Made by a program: the position numbers and the translations under genes. DNA of 64,000 nucleotides from Omphalotus guepiniiformis (Eukaryota; Basidiomycota; Agaricomycetes; Agaricales; Omphalotaceae), in contig JAQOOI010000070.1 in NCBI GenBank assembly GCA_028554645.1, positions 1,054,001 through 1,118,000 of the forward strand, in the 5' to 3' direction. Below the pieces are notes generated by a model, which was given only the letters and a program-made list of their open reading frames with translations, was not told where the DNA came from and made no database searches. Positions 21,808 through 33,800 of the stretch are shown in pieces (position 1 is the stretch's first letter; the number at the start of each line of letters is the position of its first letter).

Positions 21808-21912
21808 AAAGACACAGCCACATCACACTCTGCATAACCCACGGATGTCGGCCCGGCTTGCCGCCAGATCAAAGGCAGAGACGCGGTCACGTGTTGTTCT
21901 ACACCTTTCACG
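21808..21912. promoter_or_regulatory. 105-bp bidirectional promoter, RCY1/CDC20
   Basis: Only 105 bases separate the start codons of the recyclin gene (minus) and CDC20 (plus). The stretch must hold both core promoters and 5' leaders. No TATA box is evident in either direction. Confidence 0.5.
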
Positions 21913-23629
21913 ATGAACGCAAAGACACCGACCAGACAGCGTACTCGCTCAGAGGCTCTAACGCCCTCTGTCCTCGCCGGTCTCAGCAATTTGTCTCTTG
22001 ACAATCGTCGCTCGGCGCCGAGGGCAACGACGACACCTAATCCGTTCGTCCAGTCTCGCTCGCGCCCTGCCTCGCCGGTCAAGTTCACGAGCACGATACC
22101 CGTCTCCGAGGATCTGCACCGCCAGGCAGCTTCTGGTGTCGTCAGACGAGGCGGGGTAGAGAGCAGACTGGATGTTGTAACTAGAGACTATGTGCCGCCG
22201 CCGAAGCCAGCGGTGAAGAGGTCAAAGTCTAACCCGGGCTCGCTTAGAGACACCCGTGATAGATTCATCACGCATCGTTCAGACCCTGTAGATGGCGTAG
22301 CGGCTACTCTTGAGCAAATTCACCTCAACCCTAAATCTGCTTCACCAGGCCACACTGCTCGTCTTGTCGCTGCCACTGGTGTTCCGCTTAACCGTCGTAT
22401 CCTTGGCTATCATGAACCACCCCCAACAGCCTCTTCGTCCTCCTCTTCGTCCTTCCTAAACCAACAGCGTGAATTCGCTAAACCTCTCTATGCACGCCCT
22501 GGCACTGTCTCCTCATCTACTGGTTCAACTACCAACAAATCACGTAAAATTCCTACACAGCCCGAACGCGTGCTAGATGCACCAGGCATGGTAGACGACT
22601 TCTACCTCAACCTCCTCAGCTGGTCCTGCCAAAATGCCGTCGCCGTTGCTCTCGAGTCATCCACCTACATCTGGAGAGCAGATACCGGTGCAGTGACCCT
22701 GCTCGGCGAAGCCCCAGAAGGTTCATACGTTTCTTCCGTCGATTTCTCTAACGATGGGTCTTTCCTCGGCGTTGGAATCGGTTCCGGCGACGTTGAGCTG
22801 TGGGATATCGAGACTGGGCAGAAACTACGTACGATGGCGGGTCATCAGGCGCAAGTGGCGTCACTCTCGTGGTATCAGCATATATTGTCCTCTGGTTGTG
22901 GTGATGGGAGTATTTGGCATCATGATGTTAGAATTCCGAGGCATAAGGTTATGGAGCTTGTTGGGCATACTGGAGAGGTTTGTGGGTTGAAATGGAGGAG
23001 TGATGGAGAGTTGATGGCTAGTGGGGGAAATGATAATGCTGTTAATATTTGGGATGGGAGGCTTGGTGATGTTGGTGAAGGTGCCAGAGGGACTGCGAAG
23101 TGGACGAAAAGAAATCATACGGCTGCGGTAAAGGTAATGCACGTGGTTCCTTTGCTGCTTATGCTCTTGACTTACAAAATTTACCTAGGGAATCGCCTGG
23201 TGTCCCTGGCAACCTAACCTCCTCGCCTCTGGCGGCGGTACCAACGACGCCACAATAAACGTTTGGAATTCAACCACTGGCGCACGCCTACACACCACCA
23301 AAACGCCTTCCCAAATAACCTCACTCATCTGGTCTCCCTCTCGCAAGGAGATCCTCAGCACGCACGGGTATCCGACCAACTCAATCATGCTTCATGCCTA
23401 CCCCAGCATGGAACGTGTTGCGGAGATTCGTGACGCGCACGATTCAAGGGTGCTGTTTAGTACAGTCGGGCCGGCCGGTGATGTGGTATGTACTGGTGCT
23501 GGAGATGAAAACCTCAAATTTTGGAGGATTTGGGAGGTCAAGTCTGAGGGGAGTAAGAAGGGGAAAAGGGTAGAGGTTGGTGAGAGGAGGGTAAATTCCA
23601 CTAGTGAGAGGGTTATGGCTATTCGATAG
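21913..23629 (+). CDS. CDC20: CDC20/Slp1, APC/C activator (WD40)
   Basis: A mitotic activator of the anaphase-promoting complex that recruits substrates such as securin and cyclin B. Two exons, 21913-23133 and 23189-23629, are joined in phase 0 across a 55-nt intron. The disordered N-terminus contains the C-box-like DRFI (about 22258-22269). The WD40 propeller begins at ERVLDAPGMVDDFYLNLLSW, followed by LRTMAGHQAQVASLSW and GHTGEVCGLKWRSDGELMAS. The protein ends in Ile-Arg (MAIR), the IR tail that docks on APC3. Similarity around the first blade and DDFYLN points to the Cdc20/Slp1 branch rather than Cdh1. A decayed copy of its 3' end lies just downstream. Confidence 0.93.
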
Positions 23630-24136
23630 TTTCTTATGTGTTTACTAGATATGGAATTATGATTCGTTTACTGTCCTACATATCTCAGTTCACACCTAGA
23701 GTCTAGTACTCAATTCTTTGAGTACCAGTGGCATGCCAATGTGTAGAAGATTCCCCGCAATCACGGAAGCTCCGTCATAGCAGAGTAGTTGGGACTAACT
23801 ACCCTTGTACTGAAGGACTCGGAGCGCGTCGCGGAACTTCATGACGCGAACGATTTCAAGAGTGCCTTTTAGTACTATCAGGCTGGTATGTGGTATGGAC
23901 TGGAGCTGCGAATGAGAATATCAAGTTTTGAAGGATATGGAAGTCTAGCTTGAAGGGGGGGAAAAGGTTTATTATTATGACTATGTATTCAATAATTTGT
24001 CTATCAAGTTTACTGTCCAATCTAGTTTGCATGTAGAGATTGACTGTCTAAAAAGACCCAAAAAAGATCAGTGAAAGTAGATATCTATTCGGTATAACGA
24101 GTGGCAAAAAACGATCTGTCGAAATATTCTGCGCAA
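23630..24136. repeat. tandemly duplicated CDC20/peptidase junction with two gene-end relics
   Basis: The spacer contains degenerate copies of both flanking genes' 3' ends. About 23747-23800 resembles the last bases of the peptidase gene (CGCAATCACGGAAGC...TCATAGCAG). About 23815-23960 resembles the end of CDC20 coding sequence from GGAACGTGTTGCGGAG onward. The order is intact CDC20 end, broken peptidase end, broken CDC20 end, intact peptidase end. That is what a tandem duplication across a convergent junction leaves behind. Confidence 0.7.
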
Positions 24137-26316
24137 TCACGGAAGCCCCGCTGCCTTCCTCATAGCAGGATAATTGGGCGAACCCACCCCAGTAACCGGA
24201 TCCCACCCTACCTTCGCGGGAAACCCATCTGTTCCACATCCGGGGTTACTTCCTGTAAAAACAAAGACGAAATTAACTCCGAGTACCACAACATGCTAAA
24301 CAAAAGTAACACTCGCCTTCGGTAATATCATTAAACGCCCATGTATTCGCATAAATCCAAGGATTCAAAAATCCCATCGGAGGCTTACCCAACCTCAACC
24401 TCTCATCGTTCAGCAACGCAATAATACTCGCGAAAATAGGCGAGGAGCAAGACGTCCCGTTGACAGGAGTTTCCTTGCCGTCAACGATGATCGTGACTAG
24501 CACGCCCTGGGCGGAAACGTCTGGGTAGGCACGTCCAGAGGCATTATATCGACCGGCGTAGAGATCGCCGATTTGGTCGAGGTAGCCTGAGACTGCGGAA
24601 GATTCTAATAGAGCAGGGGGGTTAGTGTGTAAGAGAGGATGGTTTTGAGAGGGAAGGGAAGACTTACGCCATGATTGTCGCGGGAAGTAATTTGAGAATC
24701 CACCGGCGGAGAGGTCAGCACCTTTCTCTGGCACACTGCCTGTTGCACCGACAAGTGTCGCGCTGGAACAGAGAAATAAATAGATAGTCGAGGGGGGTTA
24801 GCACCCAACTCACTAAGGACAAGTGGGCCACGCAGCCTGGAATGGCTCGTTATCACACTTGACTCCTGGCGACGACGCTACGCCACCATCTCCCGTAGCA
24901 TACAAAATTGATACACCTCGTGCGGTCAGCTGTAAGAACGCATTGCATATTGCGCTAAAAACATCATACATGAGGGTGATGTACAAATGAAACAAAGAAG
25001 CAAAACATACTATGTCATTTTCATCGACAACGAAGACTCGAAGGGTCCAACACCATAACTCGTTGTCACAACAAGCGGAGGATTTTTCTCATTAATCAGG
25101 AAATCAGTGATATCCAAGAATCCTTTGTCATCACCGTCTTCTATATTGTCCCCGACATCTATGAATGTCGTAGGAATGCCGTTGGCAAGACCGACAGTAT
25201 ATTGAACATCCAAATTCTGCGCCGAAAAACTTCAGCTATCAAGATGAAAAGTGATGGAAATGTTGAACTGACAGCTTCCATACCAGCAAGAGACGCATTC
25301 TGGTCGTTGACACCATCATCAATGAGTTGCGTATCGAAAGTCGTGTCGGGAGACATATCAGGTCTGTAAGTCTTCAAGAAAGTCTTCAAGTCATCCTTTT
25401 CCCTCTACGTCAGTTGGATGTTAGCTATAAATCTTGGATCAGACGGACCTTGTTAGCATTCTGCGTTGTAAAGCCAGAAACACCGATGCTAGATTTGGTG
25501 TCGGAACCGATAGGGGTGGTCGGGAGTAAGTATAAGTCTTGAAGACAGGCAGGTGTGATAAAATTATTGCAGCTTGCGGTCTTGTCATATCCAGCCCCGT
25601 TCCTGCGACCAACAGTGCGTTGCTGGCCAGTGATAGTAACTTTGTTGTGTCCAGCTTGGATAAACCTAGGAGGTAGTATTGTTAATCAATACGCTTCTGG
25701 ATGAAAACACGAACGTACGAAGTGGTAGGGTGGACCACTATGATATCATCTTGTAGATCCTCTGGTACAGAGTACTCGAGCGTCTGAACGGATAACTTCC
25801 CACTGTCGTCGTCTTTGTACACTGCATAATTCGTACTAAGCATCTTGTTCGCTATACCGACCGTAATGTTGAATTTGAACCCGTCTCCAATCGCTGATGT
25901 AGCAGTGGGTTCAATACCGTACGACTTGAGCCACTTGCTGACGTTCCTAAAAGAAGCCAGAGATGGAGCAGCATAAGATGCGACCTAGAATTAGATAGGG
26001 TTACATTGCAGACCCTTTTACTTCGCTATGAAAATCGACACACCTCATCTTGGGAAAGCCACTGCCCATAAGTAGGACTGCTTGGGTCACTAATCTTAGC
26101 CAATGCGTCTTCCAGGCCAGCTTGATTGCCCATCGCAAGGTTCACACGCATTTGCAGCACATAGTCATCGGCTGCGACCCCAACATAAGTGTATCCTTCC
26201 GGTGCGGAGGCCCGACGTTCATGCACCACCCGTGGTGGTACCGTTGAGCCCCACGCATTACTGAATAGGGATGTTACAACCAGACAGCCATAGAGAGACG
26301 CCGATAGGTAAATCAT
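24137..26316 (-). CDS. secreted sedolisin-type tripeptidyl peptidase (S53)
   Basis: A serine-carboxyl peptidase of family S53, secreted and active at acid pH, which removes tripeptides from polypeptide ends. Many short introns. I chose ATG 26316 because it begins a signal peptide (MIYLSASLYGCLVVTSLF). An upstream in-frame stretch lacks an ATG. The pro-domain contains DPSSPTYGQWLSQDEV. The catalytic parts are GMEA joined across an intron to NLDVQYT (Glu and Asp of the active site), ATGDGG (oxyanion Asp) and NGTSCSSP (nucleophile Ser). The C-terminal calcium site is seen in NDITEG and GWDPVTGVG. The last residues are KAAGLP. It converges on CDC20, and the shared 3' spacer carries a broken copy of its end. 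Confidence 0.9.
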
Positions 26317-27315
26317 ATGCAAGCGAGACGGATCAGGAATAGTGACCAAAAACGATGCCACCTTTTATATACGTGTTGGTGTTGGTCTTCATGTTCGCAG
26401 AAATCACTGCATTGATGCGAGCCGGTCTGACAATCTGAACCAATCCCGTCCGAAACTATTCCACCCGTTTCCGCGTTTTCCGACCGCAAGTAGTCGTGCG
26501 GTCCCATACTATGAGACCCTCTCCAACCAAACCAACCAAACAGTCAGCGACTGTGTTCCCGAGACAATTTGAACGCGGTGTGGAATAGCCCGAATCGCTT
26601 TTCTTCGACTCGGAGATGGAAATTTGAATTCAGGGGATTTGCTGAGCGAAACCAGGTGCCAAGTGCTTGCTGTGCATTCAACTGTGCCGTTGCGAAAACA
26701 CAACTTCGAAAGATCCTGTACGGTGCCGCTGTAGATGTACGCAAATGGTGCGAGGTTGGATTGTGTCTGAGGTCCGTCGATCATTTGTAACCTCGGGGGC
26801 GTTCGTAATCACGTATTAGGGGTTGTAGGAGGGCATTTGGTGCACTCAGCATGAATCGTAGTAAGAAAGAGGCGAGTGCAAGGGATGTTGGAGAAGGCCA
26901 TCTTTATGCGTTGTAGAGACGTTTCGCGAGAAGAGACATAGTTTGCTCGTATAACACAGAGCGATTGAGCGATTTCTTTTCTGGGTCAGAGCAAGCTGAA
27001 GAGATTCCTCCCTGACCCAACGGCTAAAGCTGTTGTTTACCAGGACGCCTGATGTGTTATGTACGTGTACAAGCAAGTTCTGCGAATCCTGGTGGCTTGG
27101 CCTAGTGTCCCTACTAGTCTGTTCTTTGCTTGCGCATCTCGGATGCGTTGAGTGACGATTGTATAAACTTGCAACGAGCCTAATGGTTCTGTACCGAACG
27201 AAAATAGTGAAGGCGATGGGAAGATGATGGAAATTTCTCGAAACGTCAAATTATGGGTTTATAATATTCTTGGACTGGTCCTACTTGGGACGAGTTTCTT
27301 TCTCCTCACGACGCA
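26317..27315. other. about 1 kb intergenic region without a gene
   Basis: This region lies between the divergent starts of the peptidase and cyclophilin-40 genes. Several short frames exist on both strands but none has gene-like composition or recognisable motifs. It presumably contains both promoters. Confidence 0.4.
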
Positions 27316-28798
27316 ATGTCAGAGTCAGACAGACCTATAACTTACTTCGATATCTCAATCGGCGGTTCGCCAATTGGACGTGTCATTTTCTCTCTTTACT
27401 CTGATCTCGTCCCGAAGACAGCAGAGAACTTTCGTGTGTCCTGGTGAATATCTGTTGCCAGTGAACATCAACTAATGCCCGTTTCTTGAAATTCAGGTGC
27501 ACTATGTACTGGAGAAAAAGGCATAGGGCAATCGGGCAAGCCTTTGTGCTATAAAGGCTCTGGGTTTCACCGAGTTATAAAAGGGTGAGTTTGCCTGAGC
27601 ATTCTCAATGTCTAGGAGGAGGTTCTGGAGTCGAGATTGGCAGGTTCATGTGCCAAGGAGGCGATTTTACTGCTGGAAATGGTACTCAAATTACTTCATA
27701 CTGTCGCTCAGCTACGACTTTTGTTGAAGCTTAGGCTCACGACTCAACAGGGACTGGAGGCGAATCGATCTATGGCGAGAAATTCAAAGACGAGGCGTTT
27801 ACCGTGAAGCATACCAAGCCCTTCCTGCTTTCAATGGCTAATGCAGGGCCCGATACAAATGGATCGCAATTTTTCATCACTGTCGCACCTACTTCGCACC
27901 TTGACGGCAAGCATGTCGTGTTCGGTGAAGTCATTAAAGGCAAATCTATAGGTTTGTGTCAGTCAATACACAGGGAGAACGCTGCTGACAGTAAGATCTA
28001 TAGTGCGTCAAATCGAGAATTATCCTACGTCTCAAGGCGATGCCCCCACTTCACCTATCACAATCGAATCCTGTGGTGTACTCACTCCGGATGACCCTTC
28101 CCTCACTGAGCCACCAGTTGGATCCGAGGGCGATCCATACGAAGATTATCCTGATGACGAAGACCGCGACATCTCAAAGCCCGAGGTTGCACTTGAAATT
28201 GCTAAAGCTATCCGGGAAGTGGGTAACAAGCTCTTCAAGGAAGGCAATACATCTCTGGCATTGGCCAAATATCAAAGTGAGCTTTAAATACCAACCATAC
28301 GAGTAATCACTTATTCATTTCTTCTTTCTACCTCGCTCAGAGTCCATTCGCTATCTTGATGTGCATCGCATCCTCCCAGATGATACTCCCTCTGAGATTA
28401 GCACCTCATATAAAGCCCTTCTTGCACCTCTGCTTCTGAACTCTGCTCTCGCTGCTGTCCGAGCTCAACCGTCCTCAACCTTATATGTGGAGACTGCTGT
28501 CAAGAGTGCTACTCGTGCGCTGGACACTCTTGATCTCAATACTGCTGACAAGGCTAAGCCGCCTTCAACTTAGGAAAAACTTCTTAAACTGAAACCTAAA
28601 TTAGCTAAAGCTTTGTATCGTCGGGCACTTGCTCGCGTTAGTCTCAAAGATGATGAAGAAGCCGAGAAGGACCTCGTTGAAGCCAACAAGCTTGTTCCAG
28701 ACGACCAGACGATTGTACTTGAACTTTCCCGGGTCAGGCAGAAGAAGAAGGAGAAGCGAGACAAAGAGAAGAAGGCGTACAAGAAGATGTTCAGCTAG
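27316..28798 (+). CDS. cyclophilin-40 (PPIase plus TPR), with unspliceable-looking in-frame stop
   Basis: An Hsp90 co-chaperone with an N-terminal peptidyl-prolyl isomerase and C-terminal TPR repeats (yeast Cpr6/Cpr7, fungal CYP40). Exons joined in phase give [77 protein letters not shown] and VFGEV, which includes the family's Arg and Phe/Met active-site residues. Then come the acidic linker [13 protein letters not shown] and TPRs. At 28571-28573 an in-frame TAG interrupts the last TPR. Removing 28554-28604 (51 nt, ending AAATTAG) restores [11 protein letters not shown] exactly, but that segment starts with CT instead of GT. Either the intron donor is mutated or mis-sequenced, or the protein is truncated. 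The C-terminus [17 protein letters not shown] is typical. Confidence 0.88.
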
Positions 28799-29541
28799 GG
28801 TCGTGTAAGCATAATGAAAATAAAGGTAGACTTGTAGCATTACATGCAATATATAGGGCGGATCACCCCCGGCGCCGACTAGAAGAATAACGTTTGTGAA
28901 GCCTCTCAAATTATCTACCCGAGCATTCTTCTCAAGCCTCGATGCACAAATACTAACTGCCTGAAGATTCTAACACTCTAGTGTCTGAAAATACTAATAC
29001 TCAAGCAACGAGAATGAAAATCCTGGACACACTGTCAGTAAGGATTTTCTACTATGCCAGTCTCTGGACGCTAACAATATATAGTTTAAGCTCTACAGCT
29101 CTGAGACGGCTGTTTCTTCATTACGACGGCGGCGACATTTTCTTTGCCTTGATCTTTCCGACCGCTTCTACAATCTGAAGTATCGACCCTCAACTTTGGG
29201 ATTCCTTCAAGCCTCGCGGAGTCATGTCTTCCCTGCGACTGTGATCAGGCCTCTTTGAAACCCATGTTTTTGTCCGTCTACCCATCGTGACCTTAACCAG
29301 TTTCATTGAGCCACTTGGGGCGCTGTGGACCACCGGTAACATGTGGCTAAGCACTGCGACCCATTGTACCTCGGGTCAAAGTTTTATCTGCAAATCTTCT
29401 ATGTATGGTAATGCACGCAAAAGGTTTGGCCCTGCCCACTCGATGGCTATAAATTGAAAGTCTTTGCAAACGAGGAAGGCGAATTCATACCCCCTACAGC
29501 ACTTCGTATTTATTATATATACGCTACACCTTCAGTATACG
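28799..29541. other. intergenic region with a TATA box for the next gene
   Basis: No gene is visible. CTATAAATT at about 29447-29455 is a likely TATA box, roughly 90 bases before ATG 29542. Confidence 0.4.
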
Positions 29542-30231
29542 ATGTCCACAGAAAGCTATGTCTCCTCCCTCGACTTCGCACCACTCTTGCCACCGGGGTT
29601 GGACACGGAGCGCTCCCCATCTCCTTCCTTATCGACTCGCGCCATCCACACCAGCTCCCGTCCCAACTCATACAATGAGTTGAAGACCCCTTTCAACTTC
29701 GCATCTCTCCGAGTCGCTGAGGTCGCCGGCGTGCAAACATCCGGCAAAATGACTGCATGTGCGGACACGGCACAAAGTGACGCGCAGAGTATCTTGTCCA
29801 GGACCAGCCGACGATCTAACGGCACCACAGCGACTTTTCGTTCTCGCCTGGCAAGGCGATCTGACAGGGCACAGAACCTGCCTGTCCTCCAAGACGATGA
29901 GGAAAGCGAACGACAAGTCGCAACGACATTGAAGGAGAAGAAGACTTGGACCGGATCTCGCAAGTTGAGACGGACGATGTCCCGGATCTTCCCTAGCATG
30001 AAGGAGAACACCAGCCGGGATCTTTCAACATGCCCGTTGAAGGATTCCAAGGCTGATTTCCCTGCACGCGGGCCGGCTACTCCTGCTGTCACAGTTGGAG
30101 TTAGCCATAACGCGGACGACGAGACTGTGGAGGAGGAAGAGATCATTGATGGGCTCGACGATGTCACCCGGGAGGCGATTGCTGTCTCCCGTAGTGTCGG
30201 GGCCGAGTGGGCTTATGTTGAGGAGGAGTAG
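29542..30231 (+). CDS. hypothetical protein, disordered, single exon
   Basis: A 229-residue protein that I do not recognise. It is rich in Ser, Thr and Arg with no membrane segment. A basic central part (SRTSRRSNGTTATFRSRLAR and SRKLRRTMSRIFPSMKE) is followed by an acidic end (DDETVEEEEIIDGLDDVTRE). Codon use looks coding throughout, and the TATA box at about 29447 supports this start. It could be a small regulatory or adaptor protein, but nothing in the sequence says which. Confidence 0.6.
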   Translation: MSTESYVSSLDFAPLLPPGLDTERSPSPSLSTRAIHTSSRPNSYNELKTPFNFASLRVAEVAGVQTSGKMTACADTAQSDAQSILSRTSRRSNGTTATFRSRLARRSDRAQNLPVLQDDEESERQVATTLKEKKTWTGSRKLRRTMSRIFPSMKENTSRDLSTCPLKDSKADFPARGPATPAVTVGVSHNADDETVEEEEIIDGLDDVTREAIAVSRSVGAEWAYVEEE

Positions 30232-30851
30232 AGGTGCCTTTCGGGTCATCTCTGTATTTTATTCTTATATATATGGCCTAAAGGGCACTCAATGCTGCTA
30301 TCTGCCTTGTGGTGCTTTGGATTGTAGTTGTTCACTCCCTTTGCCATTCTTTGTATCCATTCACAAGTGCTCTCGCTTTCTTGACTCTATTGTATTTGTA
30401 TGGCTTTTGCTATGTCCTCTTTGTATGTCTTGTCGCCCTTGCTAATTTCCTTTCTGTTGCATTATCATCGAAAATGTATTCACTCAATCAATTTCATTTG
30501 CGCAAACTGCACGCGTCACTCTCTTTGTCCTCGTCCCTACCAATCAAGCTTCCAATTTGACTCAGACGGTATTCAATGATGTTGCTTCAGGGGTGTTCGC
30601 AGTCATGTCCTCACCTGTCAGGTGTAACACTCAAATTTCTATAATCAGAATCAAGTCGTGATTGGACTAAAAAACGGAAAATAGCTGCAAAGAGTCCAAT
30701 AATCAGATGGGCTGCCCGTTAGCACAACAAAGCAATCATATATATGGAATAGATTAGGGTATCTGTACAGTCAGTCCATTGTTCCATTACTGTCAGTGCA
30801 TTGAGTAACGCCGCGGGGAACCTCAGTCCCCAAAACCGTATTGCCATGATG
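30232..30851. other. convergent 3' spacer
   Basis: Pyrimidine-rich, T-rich sequence between the 3' ends of the hypothetical gene (plus) and the inositol phosphatase gene (minus). No gene is visible. Confidence 0.4.
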
Positions 30852-33800
30852 TCAATGAATGAAATATAATATGAATGCATGATACCCCAAAGGTGTGACC
30901 GTTGACGGTGGTGGAGATGATGAACTAGTTGGAAGAAGTTCAAAAAACACGGGAGCGAAAATCGCCGCTGTCAAGTTGTTGAGTTTCAGCAAACAAAGGG
31001 GAAGTGCATCTGGTAGAATTTACCAATCTTATTGGCCTTGACCTCAGGCTTGGGAGAGGATTGGACGAGAAAATGTAGGAACGCAGTGACCGATATCCAG
31101 ACCTATTATCAAGTGTTAAGATAAGCAAGAAGTTACTGCATTCGAAACTGGACTGACATTCACAGATGCCGGAGGAAATGAGCCTAAGACCTGTAAAGAC
31201 AAGACAAGGGTAGAAGGGTAGTTTAACATCTATGCAGGCGATGACCTACTTCGAAAGCTTCGTCGCGGTTCGCAGCTTCTGCACACGTTGCATGCAGTTC
31301 CTTAGGAACAAGACATTCCGGCAGCGACTTGAGCAGCTGGATGAGGGTCTCCCCAAATGCCACGAGAATAGAACGATCCTTGCACTCAGGTGAGTACAGG
31401 AAGTCATCGCCTGTGTCGAGACACTACCACTTTGAAATCAATTACTGATACAAAAGGCACACATAGGACGAAAGTACTTCTCGGATACTGTCCACCATAT
31501 TCGGATCAGCTTCGGCCATGAAAAGTTCATCCTGGAACAGTAACAAGTAAGTCATGAGCACGTCGGAAGAAAGCTGAACGACATACGACGGAATGGCTGC
31601 TCGCCATCATCCAATTCACTAGCCGCACAATCTCTCTTGGTGCATTGATTGCCCTCTCCTCTCCCAAAAGATCATTCTGATCTTTAATCGAACGAATCGG
31701 TCCGGGCAATTGTGTTAAACGCGAGAGCCTATTCCCGAAGCAGGTGTAATCTACAGAAAACACAACAAGTCAAGACACAGAAACACGGAAAAACATACTG
31801 TAAGACTCACGATACTTGGCAGAAACAGGGATAAAGTGATCCTTCCCAAGCACAGTATGCAGTATGAGAATGCAATCGAGGTTCCGTGGGCCAAGGTTCA
31901 GATGAGAGGCAACCTCATTGTTGACAAAAGCCGAAAGGCTTATTTCGACAAGCTCATTGGGCAGCAGTAAGCCGGTCATGGGTGAAATGCTTAACCATTC
32001 TGGATCTGTATGGAGCGCATTGAATAACATATTCAGTGAGCAGGTGAAATTGAGATCTTACGAACTTCAGTACCCATTTCGATGGGTACAAATCTGAAAG
32101 CACAAGGAACCTGTAGTACAATATTACGAACAACAGCTATAGTCGCGGCAGCAAGACATACCTTCCCCATATTGCGAAACGTGATTGTTTTAATCGCTCT
32201 ACGCTGATAGCTGCACCAAGCCAATTAAACACTTGTCTCAACCTTATGAAGCTGCACGTACTAGATGTCACCCATTTCGACAGACGCCTGACTAACCTGA
32301 GCCTTGGATCTTTCCTGCTCATCTTCCATTCCATGTACCTGCCGGAAGAGATTTGCAGCAGTAGCTTGGAGTCGATGTCGGTCGTACAAATCGACCTGTA
32401 ATGCAAATGAAACAATGTCTATGGCACGCATCTCAAGTCATGCAAAAAGACTGACATCGAGAGTGAATTGCGCAGAAAGCGGTCGATGGTCACTCATCGT
32501 AATCTCTGGGTGACCGTTGTAGGAATGTTGCTCAACTTGGGCAACCAAAGGCGAATAGGTATGCAGTACGCGATCAGTCCATGCGGGCCTTCGTCTAGTG
32601 GCGAAAACGCCAATATAAGACTCCGAAAGCATTTTAACGATGCTCACTTACTTTATGTCATAGCCCAACTCGTCAGTGAGAATGCCAGTGCTAAACCGAT
32701 ATGTACTGAAGAGCATCGACACTGAGTAACGTTGTTTATCAGCACAAAAAGGTAAACTGACGGCAGGTGTGTTATTGGATGCTCTTGGAAGATTTCAAAG
32801 GCTTTCTGATCTCGAATTGAACACTTCAACTAAACATCAACACATACGTTAGAGGTAGGCAAGACTTGAGAGGACGTCCGCTGGTACCTGATCATACTTC
32901 AACAGAATCTCGAATTTATTCTTCCAGTCTTCTGAGCCCAATAGAGTACGGACATCAGAGTCCGGAAGATCGATACGATAGTTGAGATCTACGTGGGTAA
33001 CAATGGGTCAAGTGAGCTATGGTCTAGCCGAATGTCGTCCTTCACTCACCGCCCTAGCAGGACAAATAAAATAAGAAACCAACGAAAGCATTATTAAGAG
33101 AAAAGCTCACCATCCAGAATAACACATCAGTCTCAAATACCCCAAACTTCTCCGGTAATGCCATCTGTGACTGCGACGAAGGCATGGCACCAGGCATCTC
33201 TTCACCTTCTCCACCAGACCCATCTGGTTTACTGACTACAAGCCTACTAGTGTCGAACACCAGCCGCTTGCACAGATCATGAAAATCAGCATTCCTCCGA
33301 TCTACCATCTCGTCGAACGCCGCCAGATGCGAGACAACAAACGTAAGCGTTGTCCACCCAGGGGAGATGATATCGTGGGTCTTGGCCTCAGCGGCAGCAT
33401 CAAGGGCAGAGAGACTTGAAGCAGGCGGCGTAAACGTAAGACGCACCCCTGTACCGCCCTTGTTGCCCTAAAAAGCCATGCTGACATCAGGAGGGAAGAA
33501 TATGCAACAGGATACAAAGAATCCATACCATAACGCCCATAATACCAGAACCTACTGCAGAAGTCATGACATGTGAGAAACAGTCCTTCAAGGATTTCTT
33601 GACAATGACTATTATCAGCATGCCTACAAGCTGTTTGGATGCCAGCTACACAAGAGCTGAGTGACCAGCATCATTTTTCAGCTACACCATAACCGAACCT
33701 TTTCATACATCTCTCCCTTCTCGCCCAGGGCGGCAAAGATTGCTGTACACCATGCTTCTTCCCTGACCGTACTCGTGGAATATAGCAGTGCCTCGGTAGA

